Shown here: positions 1 through 8,005 of the stretch, one piece after another | Layout: every line of letters starts with the position of its first letter | How positions within the stretch are numbered: the first letter of the stretch is position 1 | Origin: Spirochaetales bacterium | GTDB taxonomy: Bacteria > Spirochaetota > Spirochaetia > DSM-27196 > SLST01 | Reading direction: 5' to 3' | Assembly: GCA_007130265.1 (NCBI GenBank) | Contig: SLST01000384.1 | Span: 1 to 20,155, forward strand | DNA length: 20,155 bases | Position numbers and translations under genes: made by a program | Notes under the pieces: generated by a model | Seen by the model: the letters and a program-made list of their open reading frames with translations, nothing else | What the model was told of the DNA's origin: nothing | Databases searched by the model: none

Positions 1-1416
1 CGGCTTCGCGACGAGTCCTGCCTCCACGGCGCGCTTTGCGAGCAGCCCGGCGCCCATCAGCACGGCCGGATTGGAGGTATTCGTGCAACTGGTGATCGCA
101 GCGATAGCGACGTCGCCGTGCGTAAGCGGTCCGCGGGTCCCGTCGTTGTACTCGACCTCCACACTCGTACGAGCCGTCTCGTCGCCGAGCGCGAAGCCGC
201 GCTTCTCGACCGGCGCGCGCAGCATCTCACCCCAACTGCTCTTGAGATCCCGTATCGCGACGCGATCCTGCGGTCGTTTGGGCCCCGCCATACTCGGCTC
301 AACCGTTGACAGATCGATTTCGACGACTTCCTGGAACTCCGGATCGTCCGACTCGTCGGTGCGGAAAACTCCCTGTTCCTTGGTATACCGTTCAACGAGA
401 TCGATGAGCTCCTGCGGACGCCCGGTTGCGTAGAGATAGCGAAGCGACTGATCGTCAACGGGGAAGTACCCGACGGTTGCGCCGTACTCCGGCGCCATAT
501 TGGAGATCGTCGCGCGGTCGGGAACCGTCATGGTGGAGAGACCACGGCCGAAGAACTCGACGAAGCGGCCGACAACCCCATGGGCCCGCAGCGTCTGGGT
601 CACGACAAGCACGAGGTCGGTGGCGGTGACCCCGGAATTGAGCTCTCCGGTGAGTTTCACGCCGACGACGCCCGGGGCAAGCATGTAGACCGGCTGGCCG
701 AGCATCGCGGCTTCGGCCTCGATACCGCCCACGCCCCATCCGACGACCCCGAGACCGTTGATCATCGGAGTGTGACTGTCGGTTCCCACCAGCGAATCGA
801 AATAGGCGATGTGTCTACCGTCGAGCTCACGCGACTGGACGACCGGCGCCAGGTATTCGAGGTTGACCTGGTGACAGATGCCGCTTGCCGGAGGCACGAC
901 GTCGAAGTTGCGAAACGCTCCCTGTCCCCACCGCAGGAACTCGTACCGCTCCTGGTTGCGGGCGAACTCTATCTCCGCGTTCAGCTTGAGCGCATCGGGG
1001 CTGTTGAACACGTCGACCTGAACCGAATGGTCGATCACCAGGTTGACCGGCAGCTGCGGGTTGATTCTGCCGGGATCTCCGCCGAACCTTGCCATCGCGG
1101 ATCTCATGGCCGCGAGATCGACGACACACGGTACTCCGGTGAAATCCTGCAACAGGACCCTCGCCGGACTGAACGGAATCTCGAGCTCACCCGGGCGCCG
1201 GGGATCATACCCGCAGAAGAGCGCGACATGATCGTCGGTGATCTCCTTCCCGTTCACCCCGCGGACGACCGACTCTGCGAGCACCCGGATCGACACGGGC
1301 ATGCGCGTAAGCCCACTGAAGCCTGCTTCTTCGAGTTTGCGAAGGCTGAAGTATTCCACCCGGCCTTGCCCGCTCTGGAAGGAATCAATAACGTCATACC
1401 TGCTTGAATCGCTCAT
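1..1416 (-). CDS. acnA: Aconitate hydratase (AcnA type), N-terminal part; cut by the left edge
   Basis: This cytosolic 4Fe-4S enzyme interconverts citrate and isocitrate in the TCA cycle. The minus strand reads open from an ATG at 1414-1416 to the left edge, giving 472 codons of a family usually about 890-900 residues long, so roughly the C-terminal half is missing. Visible AcnA hallmarks are [12 protein letters not shown], the [29 protein letters not shown] stretch in shorter form around [12 protein letters not shown], and TSCTNTSNP near the visible end. Cys444 in that last motif is the expected first cluster ligand. The start is supported by alignment with AcnA N-termini ([13 protein letters not shown]) and by GAGG a few bases upstream. 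The gene is divergent from the E1-KAS III fusion, and a good sigma70-like promoter lies immediately upstream and gives a very short leader. AcnA rather than AcnB is clear from domain order. The rest of the gene lies outside the window. Confidence 0.96.
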   Translation of the reverse strand, partial: MSDSSRYDVIDSFQSGQGRVEYFSLRKLEEAGFSGLTRMPVSIRVLAESVVRGVNGKEITDDHVALFCGYDPRRPGELEIPFSPARVLLQDFTGVPCVVDLAAMRSAMARFGGDPGRINPQLPVNLVIDHSVQVDVFNSPDALKLNAEIEFARNQERYEFLRWGQGAFRNFDVVPPASGICHQVNLEYLAPVVQSRELDGRHIAYFDSLVGTDSHTPMINGLGVVGWGVGGIEAEAAMLGQPVYMLAPGVVGVKLTGELNSGVTATDLVLVVTQTLRAHGVVGRFVEFFGRGLSTMTVPDRATISNMAPEYGATVGYFPVDDQSLRYLYATGRPQELIDLVERYTKEQGVFRTDESDDPEFQEVVEIDLSTVEPSMAGPKRPQDRVAIRDLKSSWGEMLRAPVEKRGFALGDETARTSVEVEYNDGTRGPLTHGDVAIAAITSCTNTSNPAVLMGAGLLAKRAVEAGLVAKP

Positions 1417-1432
1417 TGACAACCTCGCGGAG

Positions 1433-1461
1433 AATATAGCCAGTCGCCAAGGTGACTTCAA
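1433..1461 (-). promoter_or_regulatory. Predicted sigma70-type promoter of the aconitase gene
   Basis: Read on the minus strand, TTGAAG (1461-1456) is followed after exactly 17 nt by TATATT (1438-1433), matching 4/6 and 5/6 of the consensus. Transcription would start near 1426, only about 10 nt before the aconitase ATG and right at its GAGG ribosome-binding sequence, so the leader would be extremely short. Its -35 box overlaps that of the opposite-strand promoter of the fusion gene. Prediction from sequence only. Confidence 0.5.
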
Positions 1462-1481
1462 GTCGGCCAGCGTGGTATAGT
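1452..1481 (+). promoter_or_regulatory. Predicted sigma70-type promoter of the E1-lipoyl-KAS III fusion
   Basis: GTGACT (1452-1457, 4/6 of TTGACA) is separated by 18 nt from TATAGT (1476-1481, 5/6 of TATAAT). A start near 1488 would give a leader of about 50 nt that includes the AT-rich run around 1491-1503. The -35 element shares bases with the aconitase -35 on the other strand, so the two polymerases should compete. Prediction only. Confidence 0.42.
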
Positions 1482-1540
1482 TAAGGAGATTTCTTATTAT
1501 TATCCTCAGCTGTCGACTTTGATCTGTGAAGGAGAGATAT

Positions 1541-4500
1541 ATGGCTCAGACACTCACAAAGACGCAGACGAGAACCCTCGAACTCTACCGGTACATGGTC
1601 ACATCACGCGAAATGGATCGCATCGAAGAGGAGTACACGGGGCGTGGAGAGGCGTTCTTCCACGTCTCGGGAGCCGGTCACGAGGGCAGCGTCATGCTCG
1701 AGCCCCATCTGACCGCCAACGACTGGTTGCACTGCCACTACCGTGACAAGGCGCTGATGCTCGCCCGCGGCATTTCGCCCGAAATGTTCTTCCTCAGCCT
1801 GTTCAACAAGGACGGCTCTCACTCGAGAGGGCGGCAGATGAACGCCCATATGAGCGCTCCTGAGCTCAGGATCCTGAGCCTCGTGGGCCCGGTGGGAAAC
1901 TCCGGGCTCCAGGCGGCCGGAGTAGCGAGCGTCGTGAAAGACCAGGAGGGCTCACCAATCGTTCTGTGCTCGCTCGGAGACGGGATGACCCAACAGGGAG
2001 AGATCCTCGAGGCAATCGGCCACTGCGTTCGCGATACGCTGCCGGTACTCTTTCTGATCCAGGACAATGCGTTTGCGATCTCGACGAAGACGCTCGAACG
2101 CACCTTCTACTCAACCCCGGCAGGAGAGAGCGAAGCGTTCTACACGGTACCGATTCGACGCATCGATGGACGCGATCCGTCGGCCTGCCACGACGCGTTC
2201 GGCGAGATCGTCGCCGGAATACGCGAGACCCGCGGTCCTGCCATCGCCATCATGAACGTAGACCGGCTCGGCAATCACACCAACGCCGACGACCAGCGAA
2301 TGTACCGGACCCCGGAGGAGATCGAGCACATCCGATCGACCGGTGATCCGGTTCTGGCGATGCGCCGACGTTTGGAGGAATCCGGCGTCGGCGCGGCCGA
2401 GCTCGACGAGCTGCGCGAAACGGTAGAAGCCGAACTGCGGGAGACGGCCAGAAAGGCCCAACGCTGCGGCGAGCCGGAGCCGACCACCACCGCAGTGAAG
2501 CCGCTCCCGGCGCGTCTGCGCGACCGCAGTGGAGAGTACACCGGCGGCGAGGGCGAGGGCGAGCTCACCATGCTCGAAGCAATCCGGGAGGTTCTTCACG
2601 CCCGGCTCGGGTCGGACGAGCGCGTGCAACTGTTCGGAGAGGATCTCGAAGACCCCAAGGGCGATGTCTTCGGCATCACCCGTGGTCTGACCCGGCAGTT
2701 CCCCGGACGAGTCGTCAACTCTCCGCTCGCAGAGGCGACGATCGTGGGAGTTTCAGTCGGCCAGGCGCTCGCCGGCAAGCGTCCGGTCGCTTTTCTGCAG
2801 TTCGCGGACTTCCTCCCCATAGCCTACAACCAGATCTTTGCCGAGCTCGGGAGCATGTACTGGCGTACCGACGGGGGCTGGCAGGTCCCTGTCATCCTCA
2901 TGGTGACATGCGGCGGGTACCGTCCGGGGCTCGGACCCTTCCACGCTTCGAGCATGGAGGGAATCGCCGCACACACCCCCGGAATTGACGTCTTCATGCC
3001 TTCGACCGCCGGAGAAGCCGCGGGATTGCTCAACGCTGCCTTCGAAGGCGAACGCCCCACGATCTTCTTCTACCCGAAGAACTGTCTGAACGACAGATCG
3101 GCCGTTACGACGAAGGACGTGGCCCGTCACCTTGTCCCGATCGGTATCGCCCGTACCGTCCGCAGAGGCGAACACATCACGCTCGTAGGTTGGGGCAACA
3201 CCGTGCGACTCTGCAGACAGGCCGCCGATGCTCTCGAATCGGCCGATGTGTCGGCCGAGGTCATCGATCTGCGAAGCCTCGTTCCGTGGGACGTGGAGCT
3301 CGTGACCGAATCGGCTGCAAAGACCCGGCGTCTGGTCGTCGTTCACGAAGACAACCACACCGGAGGCTTTGGCGCGGAGGTCGTCGCGACGGTGAGCGAA
3401 CGGCTCGCAGGTCCCATCGTAGCTCGCCGCGTGACGCGTGGCGACACTTTCGTGCCCTGCAACTTCTCGAATCAGCTCGAGGTTCTGCCGTCGTACCGAC
3501 GCGTGCTCGAGACCTGCGTCGACATCCTTGGAGGCTCGGTCGCATGGAAGCTTCCCGAGGACTCTGCAAGCGGTGTACGGACGGTCGAGGCCATTGGCGC
3601 AAGCCCGTCGGACGAGTCGGTGACGGTGATCGCGTGGCACATCGAAACCGGCAGCGAGATCAGCGAGGGTCAGCTCGTAGCGGAACTCGAGGCAGACAAG
3701 GCCGCCTTCGACTACAAGAGCCCTATCGCCGGTACGGTTGAAGAGCTCCTGTGCGACGAGGGCGACACGGTCAAGGTGGGCGCGCCGCTGTTTAACGTGC
3801 GAACCGCAGAGGGGGAAGTCTCACTCAGGCCGGTCACCCGAGAGGAACCCGGCGAACCGGTGATCACCGGTATTGAGCCCGGAGGCATCGCGAGGCCAAG
3901 TGCCGGTTTCGCCGGATCGGCGGTCGCCTCCACCCCTGCCCTGGCCCCCGGCAACGGAACCGGAACCCATACGCTCGTCGCAGGACTCGTCGGCGTGGCC
4001 CGCCGCACCGGTTCGCGCCGGGTGGACAACGAAGAGATCGCGCGCATGTGTCCCGCGTGGAGCCCGCCGGACATCGTGAAACGTACCGGCATCGAGTCAC
4101 GACAGTGGGTCGGCGAGGGAGAAACCGCTCTGTCGATGGCCGTCGAGGCATCAAGAGAGATCCTGCAGCAGCACAGGCTCACGATTGACGACATCGATCT
4201 CATCCTGTGCGCAACGGGAACCCCGCTCTACACCACCCCGTCGATGGCAACGCTCATCCAGTACGAGCTTGCCGGCGACCGTGACACGAGCACGGCGGGC
4301 TACGACATCAGCGCCGCCTGCTCGGGATACCTCTACGGGCTGCAGATTGCCTACGACTATCTGCAGAGCAAGCCGCGTCACCGAATCCTGCTGGTCACGA
4401 CCGAGGCGCTTTCGCCCAAGCTCGACACCGCCGACCCGGACACGGCGCCGATATTCGGGGACGCGGCGACCGCGTCGATCGTCGTGGGAGGCGCGAACGC

Positions 4501-4933
4501 CGAGGTCGCCGCAGCGGAGATTTACCGTCCGGCGATCGGAGCACAGGGCGAATCCGGCGACGCCCTGAAGGTCCCGGTATCCGACGTCGAGCGCATCGGC
4601 ATGGACGGCCCGAAGGTCTACCAGGTCGCGGTGCGTGCGATGATCGAGATGCTCCAGAACGCCGCCCAGGAAGCGCACATCGACATCAAGGAGCTGAAGC
4701 TCGTGGTTCCGCACCAGGCGAACCAGCGGATCATCAACGCGGTTCGACAGCGTATGCGCGTCCCGGCGGAGATGGTCTACAGCAATATCAGGACACTCGG
4801 CAATACCTCGAGCTCCACGATACCGCTGTGCCTCACGGAGTTGCTCGGTACACGCCCGAGTGGAGAGCTGATCGGGTTGACGGCATTCGGCGGGGGTTTC
4901 ACGTACGCGGGGGCGGTAATCAGAACGTTGTAA
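1541..4933 (+). CDS. Fusion: 2-oxoacid dehydrogenase E1-alpha + E1-beta + lipoyl domain + beta-ketoacyl-ACP synthase III
   Basis: One uninterrupted 1130-residue protein carries four modules. Residues 1-325 are E1-alpha, branched-chain-like, with the thiamine-diphosphate motif G146-D147-G148 and N176 (QDNAFAIS) 28 residues later. Residues 340-668 are E1-beta ([16 protein letters not shown], then [12 protein letters not shown]). Residues 675-760 form a lipoyl domain with the attachment lysine K720 in EADKAAFDY. An Ala/Pro/Gly-rich linker (about 766-805) leads to KAS III (about 808-1130) with the full triad Cys927 (DISAACSGY), His1058 (VVPHQANQR) and Asn1088 (RTLGNTSSS). No E2 acyltransferase core or peripheral-subunit-binding domain is present. 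The ATG at 1541 is preferred over the in-frame GTG at 1526 because GGAGAG sits six bases ahead of it. Domain identities are seen in the sequence. Inferred role: 2-oxoacid decarboxylation coupled through lipoyl-lysine to Claisen condensation with malonyl-ACP. The true 2-oxoacid is unknown. An SDR follows on the same strand. Confidence 0.93.
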   Translation: MAQTLTKTQTRTLELYRYMVTSREMDRIEEEYTGRGEAFFHVSGAGHEGSVMLEPHLTANDWLHCHYRDKALMLARGISPEMFFLSLFNKDGSHSRGRQMNAHMSAPELRILSLVGPVGNSGLQAAGVASVVKDQEGSPIVLCSLGDGMTQQGEILEAIGHCVRDTLPVLFLIQDNAFAISTKTLERTFYSTPAGESEAFYTVPIRRIDGRDPSACHDAFGEIVAGIRETRGPAIAIMNVDRLGNHTNADDQRMYRTPEEIEHIRSTGDPVLAMRRRLEESGVGAAELDELRETVEAELRETARKAQRCGEPEPTTTAVKPLPARLRDRSGEYTGGEGEGELTMLEAIREVLHARLGSDERVQLFGEDLEDPKGDVFGITRGLTRQFPGRVVNSPLAEATIVGVSVGQALAGKRPVAFLQFADFLPIAYNQIFAELGSMYWRTDGGWQVPVILMVTCGGYRPGLGPFHASSMEGIAAHTPGIDVFMPSTAGEAAGLLNAAFEGERPTIFFYPKNCLNDRSAVTTKDVARHLVPIGIARTVRRGEHITLVGWGNTVRLCRQAADALESADVSAEVIDLRSLVPWDVELVTESAAKTRRLVVVHEDNHTGGFGAEVVATVSERLAGPIVARRVTRGDTFVPCNFSNQLEVLPSYRRVLETCVDILGGSVAWKLPEDSASGVRTVEAIGASPSDESVTVIAWHIETGSEISEGQLVAELEADKAAFDYKSPIAGTVEELLCDEGDTVKVGAPLFNVRTAEGEVSLRPVTREEPGEPVITGIEPGGIARPSAGFAGSAVASTPALAPGNGTGTHTLVAGLVGVARRTGSRRVDNEEIARMCPAWSPPDIVKRTGIESRQWVGEGETALSMAVEASREILQQHRLTIDDIDLILCATGTPLYTTPSMATLIQYELAGDRDTSTAGYDISAACSGYLYGLQIAYDYLQSKPRHRILLVTTEALSPKLDTADPDTAPIFGDAATASIVVGGANAEVAAAEIYRPAIGAQGESGDALKVPVSDVERIGMDGPKVYQVAVRAMIEMLQNAAQEAHIDIKELKLVVPHQANQRIINAVRQRMRVPAEMVYSNIRTLGNTSSSTIPLCLTELLGTRPSGELIGLTAFGGGFTYAGAVIRTL

Positions 4934-4941
4934 GAGACCGA

Positions 4942-4988
4942 CGGGTCTGCGACGATCGCTGTGGATCGACAACCGCCTGCCAGACCCG
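4942..4988 (+). repeat. Nested inverted repeat just after the fusion gene
   Basis: An 8-bp outer arm CGGGTCTG (4942-4949) is exactly complementary to CAGACCCG (4981-4988). Inside it a 5-bp arm CGATC (4953-4957) pairs with GATCG (4964-4968) over a 6-nt loop. It begins 9 nt after the fusion stop codon. There is no downstream T-run, so it is not a classic intrinsic terminator; it could attenuate transcription or protect the 3' end of the message. Confidence 0.35.
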
Positions 4989-5017
4989 CGGCCAAGTCGT
5001 ACGGGCGAAAAATACCC

Positions 5018-5102
5018 CCAGGGCAAAGGAGGTCGAAATCCCTGGACGCGCCGACCCGACGACGATGAAAGATAGGAGGACTTCCGTCCTGCTCATCTTC
5101 AT
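5018..5102 (+). promoter_or_regulatory. Possible structured leader ahead of the SDR gene (two hairpins, one exposing a Shine-Dalgarno-like loop)
   Basis: CCAGGG (5018-5023) pairs perfectly with CCCTGG (5040-5045), leaving a 16-nt loop that contains AAAGGAGGT (5025-5033). This is an excellent Shine-Dalgarno sequence with no start codon at the right distance. Then two 17-nt arms (5065-5081 and 5086-5102), mostly complementary around a TTCC loop, form a second hairpin ending 32 nt before the chosen SDR start. Together with the inverted repeat at 4942-4988 this makes the 201-nt gap unusually structured. Function is unknown: possible RNA regulatory element, processing site or relic of a lost small gene. 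No promoter is obvious here. Confidence 0.3.
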
Positions 5103-5134
5103 AACAACAGCATGTGGGAAAGGTAACAGATACA

Positions 5135-5965
5135 GTGAACTATCAGAACCGCACCGTCATCATCACCGGCGCATCGAGCGGCATAGGACGCGAGTACGCC
5201 CGCGTCTTCGCCGGTAAGCGGGCCCGTCTCGTTCTCACCGGTCGGCGTGAGAAGAAGCTCGACGAGGCACGCGAGGAGGCGATGGGGCTCGGCGCGGCGA
5301 GTGTGGAGCTCATCGTCGGCGACCTCGCAGACGCGCGAACCGCCTCAGCGGTCGAGGCCATTGCGGGCGACCGCAACACAGCCGTGCTGATCAACAATGC
5401 GGGCTTCAGCCACTACGGCAACGTCGCCGAGTCGGAGTGCGGGCCGCTGCTCGACATGCTTATGGTGCAGGCGGAGGTTCCTCTGCGACTCTGCCGGGAA
5501 GCGCTGCGCGGTATGAGACACGCGGGCAGCGGGCTCATCATCAACGTCGGCTCGCTCGCCGGGCGAGTCGCGGTCCCGGGATCAGCGCTGTACGTGGCCA
5601 CGAAGTGCTTTCTCGAGCGGCTCAGCGAAACGCTCGCCCTCGAAGCCGCGGCCGACGGCGTGGTCGTCCAGGCGCTCACGCCCGGCTATGTCCGCACTGA
5701 TTTTCACCGGGATATCGAAAACTACCAGGAAAAGCGGCAGAACCGGGGTCTCATCCGCTGGATGGACGCCGACGCAGTAGTACGCCGCAGTTTGCGCGCA
5801 GCCGACCGTGCTCACCGGCGATTGCGATCGCATCCGCACGCGATCCCGCGCAGGCGCGATGTGATCGTGATACCGGGCGCGGCGAACCGGTTTTTGGGCG
5901 CTCTTTCGCCGCTGGTCCCCCGAAACCTGGTCTACCGGGCCGCGATGAGGCAACCTCGACGGTAA
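5135..5965 (+). CDS. Short-chain dehydrogenase/reductase (SDR), possible 3-ketoacyl reductase
   Basis: This classical SDR of 276 residues has the NAD(P)-binding TGASSGIG (residues 11-18), NNAG (87-90), catalytic Ser140, Tyr153 and Lys157 (YVATK), and PGYVRTDF after the active site. The GTG at 5135 (MNYQNRTVIITG) is preferred because family N-termini begin just before the first beta strand. It has only a loosely spaced GAAAGG upstream. An in-frame GTG at 5114 is the alternative. The C-terminal part (VIPGAANRFLGALSPLVPR) is like SDRs that act on lipophilic or acyl substrates, but substrate cannot be read from sequence. It lies 201 nt downstream of the fusion on the same strand, so a role in reducing the 3-ketoacyl product of the KAS III module is an attractive inference. 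No terminator is seen between its end and the convergent next gene. Confidence 0.9.
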   Translation: MNYQNRTVIITGASSGIGREYARVFAGKRARLVLTGRREKKLDEAREEAMGLGAASVELIVGDLADARTASAVEAIAGDRNTAVLINNAGFSHYGNVAESECGPLLDMLMVQAEVPLRLCREALRGMRHAGSGLIINVGSLAGRVAVPGSALYVATKCFLERLSETLALEAAADGVVVQALTPGYVRTDFHRDIENYQEKRQNRGLIRWMDADAVVRRSLRAADRAHRRLRSHPHAIPRRRDVIVIPGAANRFLGALSPLVPRNLVYRAAMRQPRR

Positions 5966-5996
5966 TCCCGGCGGCGGCTGCAGGAGACCGCGCGTG

Positions 5997-6638
5997 TCAG
6001 GAGCCATCCTCCGGCGAGAAGTCCGCGTCCTCAACATCCCGCTCGCTGTCCGCCTTTGCCGCGGCGCGTCCGTCTTCACCCTGCGAGCGGCCTTCGGTCT
6101 TCGTCTCCGCCTCGTCGTTCATCGCGCGGAAGAGCGCGCTGAGCTGATCGAGCCCGCCTCGGATGCCCTTCTCCGCCGCGCTAAGGAAGTCTGCCACGTC
6201 CTCGGACGGCTCTCCGGAACGAAGCTGTTCGGCCGCATCGTCGAAACGCCGGCGGGCTTCATCGCTGGCTTCGGAAAGCCCTTCGCTTACGCTCTTGCGA
6301 CCGGCAGCCATGTCGCCAAAGCTCCGCAGACCGCGCCTGAGGTCGGCGAACGCGTCCGTACTTCCCGAGACTTCGCGTAGCTGTTCCCGGTACAGCCCTC
6401 CCAGGCCGGGGACCTCACGAAGAATCCAGGCAAGGACGCTTCGCAGATAGGCAAGACGTTCGCGGTCTTCACGCCGCGTACGACTCAGCTCGTCGACGAC
6501 CGCGGTGGCAAGCACGCCGAGCAGCTCACTTCGTTCGTCCTCCCCTATCTCTGCCTCTTTGAGAAAGAGTTGCGCCCCGAGGAAGTTTCGTTCTTCGATC
6601 AGGCGGCTTACCCGCGCCTGCGGATTGACGTCTTTCAT
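5997..6638 (-). CDS. Charged, mostly helical protein of unknown function (213 residues)
   Basis: I do not recognise this family. The start is the ATG at 6638 (MKDVNPQARVSRL), with GGAGGATC seven bases upstream; longer in-frame starts would place that ribosome site inside the coding region. The N-terminal two thirds is dense in Glu, Arg and Leu and reads as helices (VSRLIEERNFLGAQLFLKEAE; RLAYLRSVLAWILREV), with no signal peptide or membrane span. The last 30 residues are acidic, low-complexity and probably disordered (ending DADFSPEDGS). It is cytoplasmic by appearance, divergent from the OmpA-like gene and convergent with the SDR, so context gives no clear role. The codon bias matches its neighbours, and the strong ribosome site supports a real gene. 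Confidence 0.75.
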   Translation of the reverse strand: MKDVNPQARVSRLIEERNFLGAQLFLKEAEIGEDERSELLGVLATAVVDELSRTRREDRERLAYLRSVLAWILREVPGLGGLYREQLREVSGSTDAFADLRRGLRSFGDMAAGRKSVSEGLSEASDEARRRFDDAAEQLRSGEPSEDVADFLSAAEKGIRGGLDQLSALFRAMNDEAETKTEGRSQGEDGRAAAKADSERDVEDADFSPEDGS

Positions 6639-6784
6639 GCTCGATCCTCCAAGACTCACCATGCGCGTCCTTGCCCACTGCGTCAACACCGTGGACGGGT
6701 ACTCCCGTTGCCATAACGATCGGGCGCATTGACCGCTTCGGCCCGATGGTGGATCGTTCCCCCCGCATTTCGTACTATACCGGG

Positions 6785-8005
6785 ATGATTCGCGCGCGAC
6801 CGCCACAGCGGATGCTCAAGCTAGTGACCGCGATCCTCTTCACATCGGCCGCCACGATGCTCAACGCCGCGCCTGACGACGGTGCCGTCGCGCTGCGCAT
6901 GCCGTCGCGCATACGGGTCTCCGAGCGCAGCAACCTGTCGGTGAGCGAGGACGGACGCTACGTGGGCCTGTTTACCCGTGAGGTCTCCGGCTACGCGTCC
7001 CAGCGGGACCGGGGCGAGTACTCAGGCCGGTTCTTCGTGTACGAGAAGTTGCGCCGCGACGCCCATGAAGTCGGGCGGTTGATCGACCGGTCCACGACCG
7101 GAACTCTCAGATTCTCTTCGAACACCTTGTTTCACGGTGATGCGCCCTACCCCTACCTCCAGGATTTCCTCGCCTTGCCTCGCGGCCCGATCGCGCCGGG
7201 TGCAGCCTGGGAGGGATCGGCCTGGATCCTGGTGAACCCGAGGCGCGCGGAGGTTCCGCTGCGTCTACCGGTTACGGTCCTCTACGAGTACCGGGGCCGC
7301 GAGACGTGGAACGGAGTAACTGCGGCGCGGATCGAGGCTCGATTCGCCACACGGTATCCCCTGCCGCCGTCAGATGATCCGGATGCTCCGGTCGTCGACT
7401 ATTCAGGTGACCTCACGCTTGTACAGGGGGCGCACCACGTCACGGTGATGCTCCTCGATTCAGGGACGCAGCTCGCCTTCCTGCGCGACACGGTCCACGA
7501 GCGGTACCGGTTCGCCGACGGCTCGACGATGGAGGTTCGGGGACACGTGCTCATCTTCCTCAGCGGAGGAGACCCTGCCGCGCCCCGCATTTCGGCCGCG
7601 ATCGAGGAGAGGCTCGGGCCGGACCGAGCGCGAGACGTCTCTGTCGATCGAACGGACGTCGGGGTGAGACTGACCATCGAAGCCCTGCGATTCCTGCCCG
7701 ACCAGGCAGTGCTGCTGCCTGATGAGGGTCCGCGGCTCTCGGGTATCGCCGGAGCGCTCGCTCCGCTGCAGGGAGTTCGCTTCCTCGTGGTCGGCCATAC
7801 CGCGGACGTAGGTACGGCCGAGAGCCAGGAGGCGCTCTCGGTCGAACGGGCCCGGATCATCGCGGAAGAACTCGCCCGCCGCGGGATCAGCCGTGATGCG
7901 ATAGACATCGAGGGTCGCGGGGGGACCGAGCCGGTGGCTGCGAACGAGACGGAGGCGGGGCGCTCGCGAAACAGAAGGGTCGAGATCTACGTCCTCGAGG
8001 AGTAG
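6785..8005 (+). CDS. Exported OmpA-family protein with peptidoglycan-binding C-terminal domain
   Basis: The protein has 406 residues. A Sec signal peptide is visible: basic start (MIRARPPQRMLK), hydrophobic core LVTAILFTSAATML, then NAAPDD. Residues about 30-290 form a beta-rich domain that I do not recognise by name. Residues about 300-405 are an OmpA/MotB peptidoglycan-binding domain with VVGHTADVGT, LSVERARIIAEEL and SRNRRVEIYV, the usual diaminopimelate-binding signature. It should sit in the periplasm or outer membrane and tie the envelope to peptidoglycan. The start could also be the ATG at 6812 (MLKLV); neither has a good Shine-Dalgarno sequence. A TACTAT box at 6773-6778 lies so close to 6785 that a leaderless message is possible. 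Its last 19 bases overlap the 3' end of the convergent MATE gene. Confidence 0.85.
   Translation: MIRARPPQRMLKLVTAILFTSAATMLNAAPDDGAVALRMPSRIRVSERSNLSVSEDGRYVGLFTREVSGYASQRDRGEYSGRFFVYEKLRRDAHEVGRLIDRSTTGTLRFSSNTLFHGDAPYPYLQDFLALPRGPIAPGAAWEGSAWILVNPRRAEVPLRLPVTVLYEYRGRETWNGVTAARIEARFATRYPLPPSDDPDAPVVDYSGDLTLVQGAHHVTVMLLDSGTQLAFLRDTVHERYRFADGSTMEVRGHVLIFLSGGDPAAPRISAAIEERLGPDRARDVSVDRTDVGVRLTIEALRFLPDQAVLLPDEGPRLSGIAGALAPLQGVRFLVVGHTADVGTAESQEALSVERARIIAEELARRGISRDAIDIEGRGGTEPVAANETEAGRSRNRRVEIYVLEE

Noticed and set aside
580..1407. 275-residue plus-strand frame across the aconitase gene
   Set aside because: It is the antisense shadow of a clear aconitase coding sequence, a common effect in GC-rich DNA.
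2753..3640. 295-residue minus-strand frame opposite E1-beta
   Set aside because: It is an antisense shadow of the E1-beta coding region, with no family signature.
4942..4988. Intrinsic terminator after the fusion gene
   Set aside because: The inverted repeat is real but the outer loop is long and no T-run follows, so it is listed only as a repeat.
4151..5026. 291-residue minus-strand frame opposite the KAS III module
   Set aside because: It is an antisense shadow; Arg/Val-rich composition with no recognisable motif, while the plus strand carries a full KAS III triad.
4920..5102. Minus-strand 60-residue frame with a hydrophobic N-terminus in the gap after the fusion
   Set aside because: It overlaps the fusion stop and starts inside a hairpin arm, so its ATG is the mirror of the one at 5065. 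No ribosome site is seen and its composition is not protein-like.
5065..5217. Short reading frame starting MKDRRTSVLLIFITTACGKGN that resembles a lipoprotein signal peptide
   Set aside because: It has no ribosome site at the right distance, a poor lipobox, and then runs through the SDR gene in another frame as a His/Arg-rich shadow before stopping.
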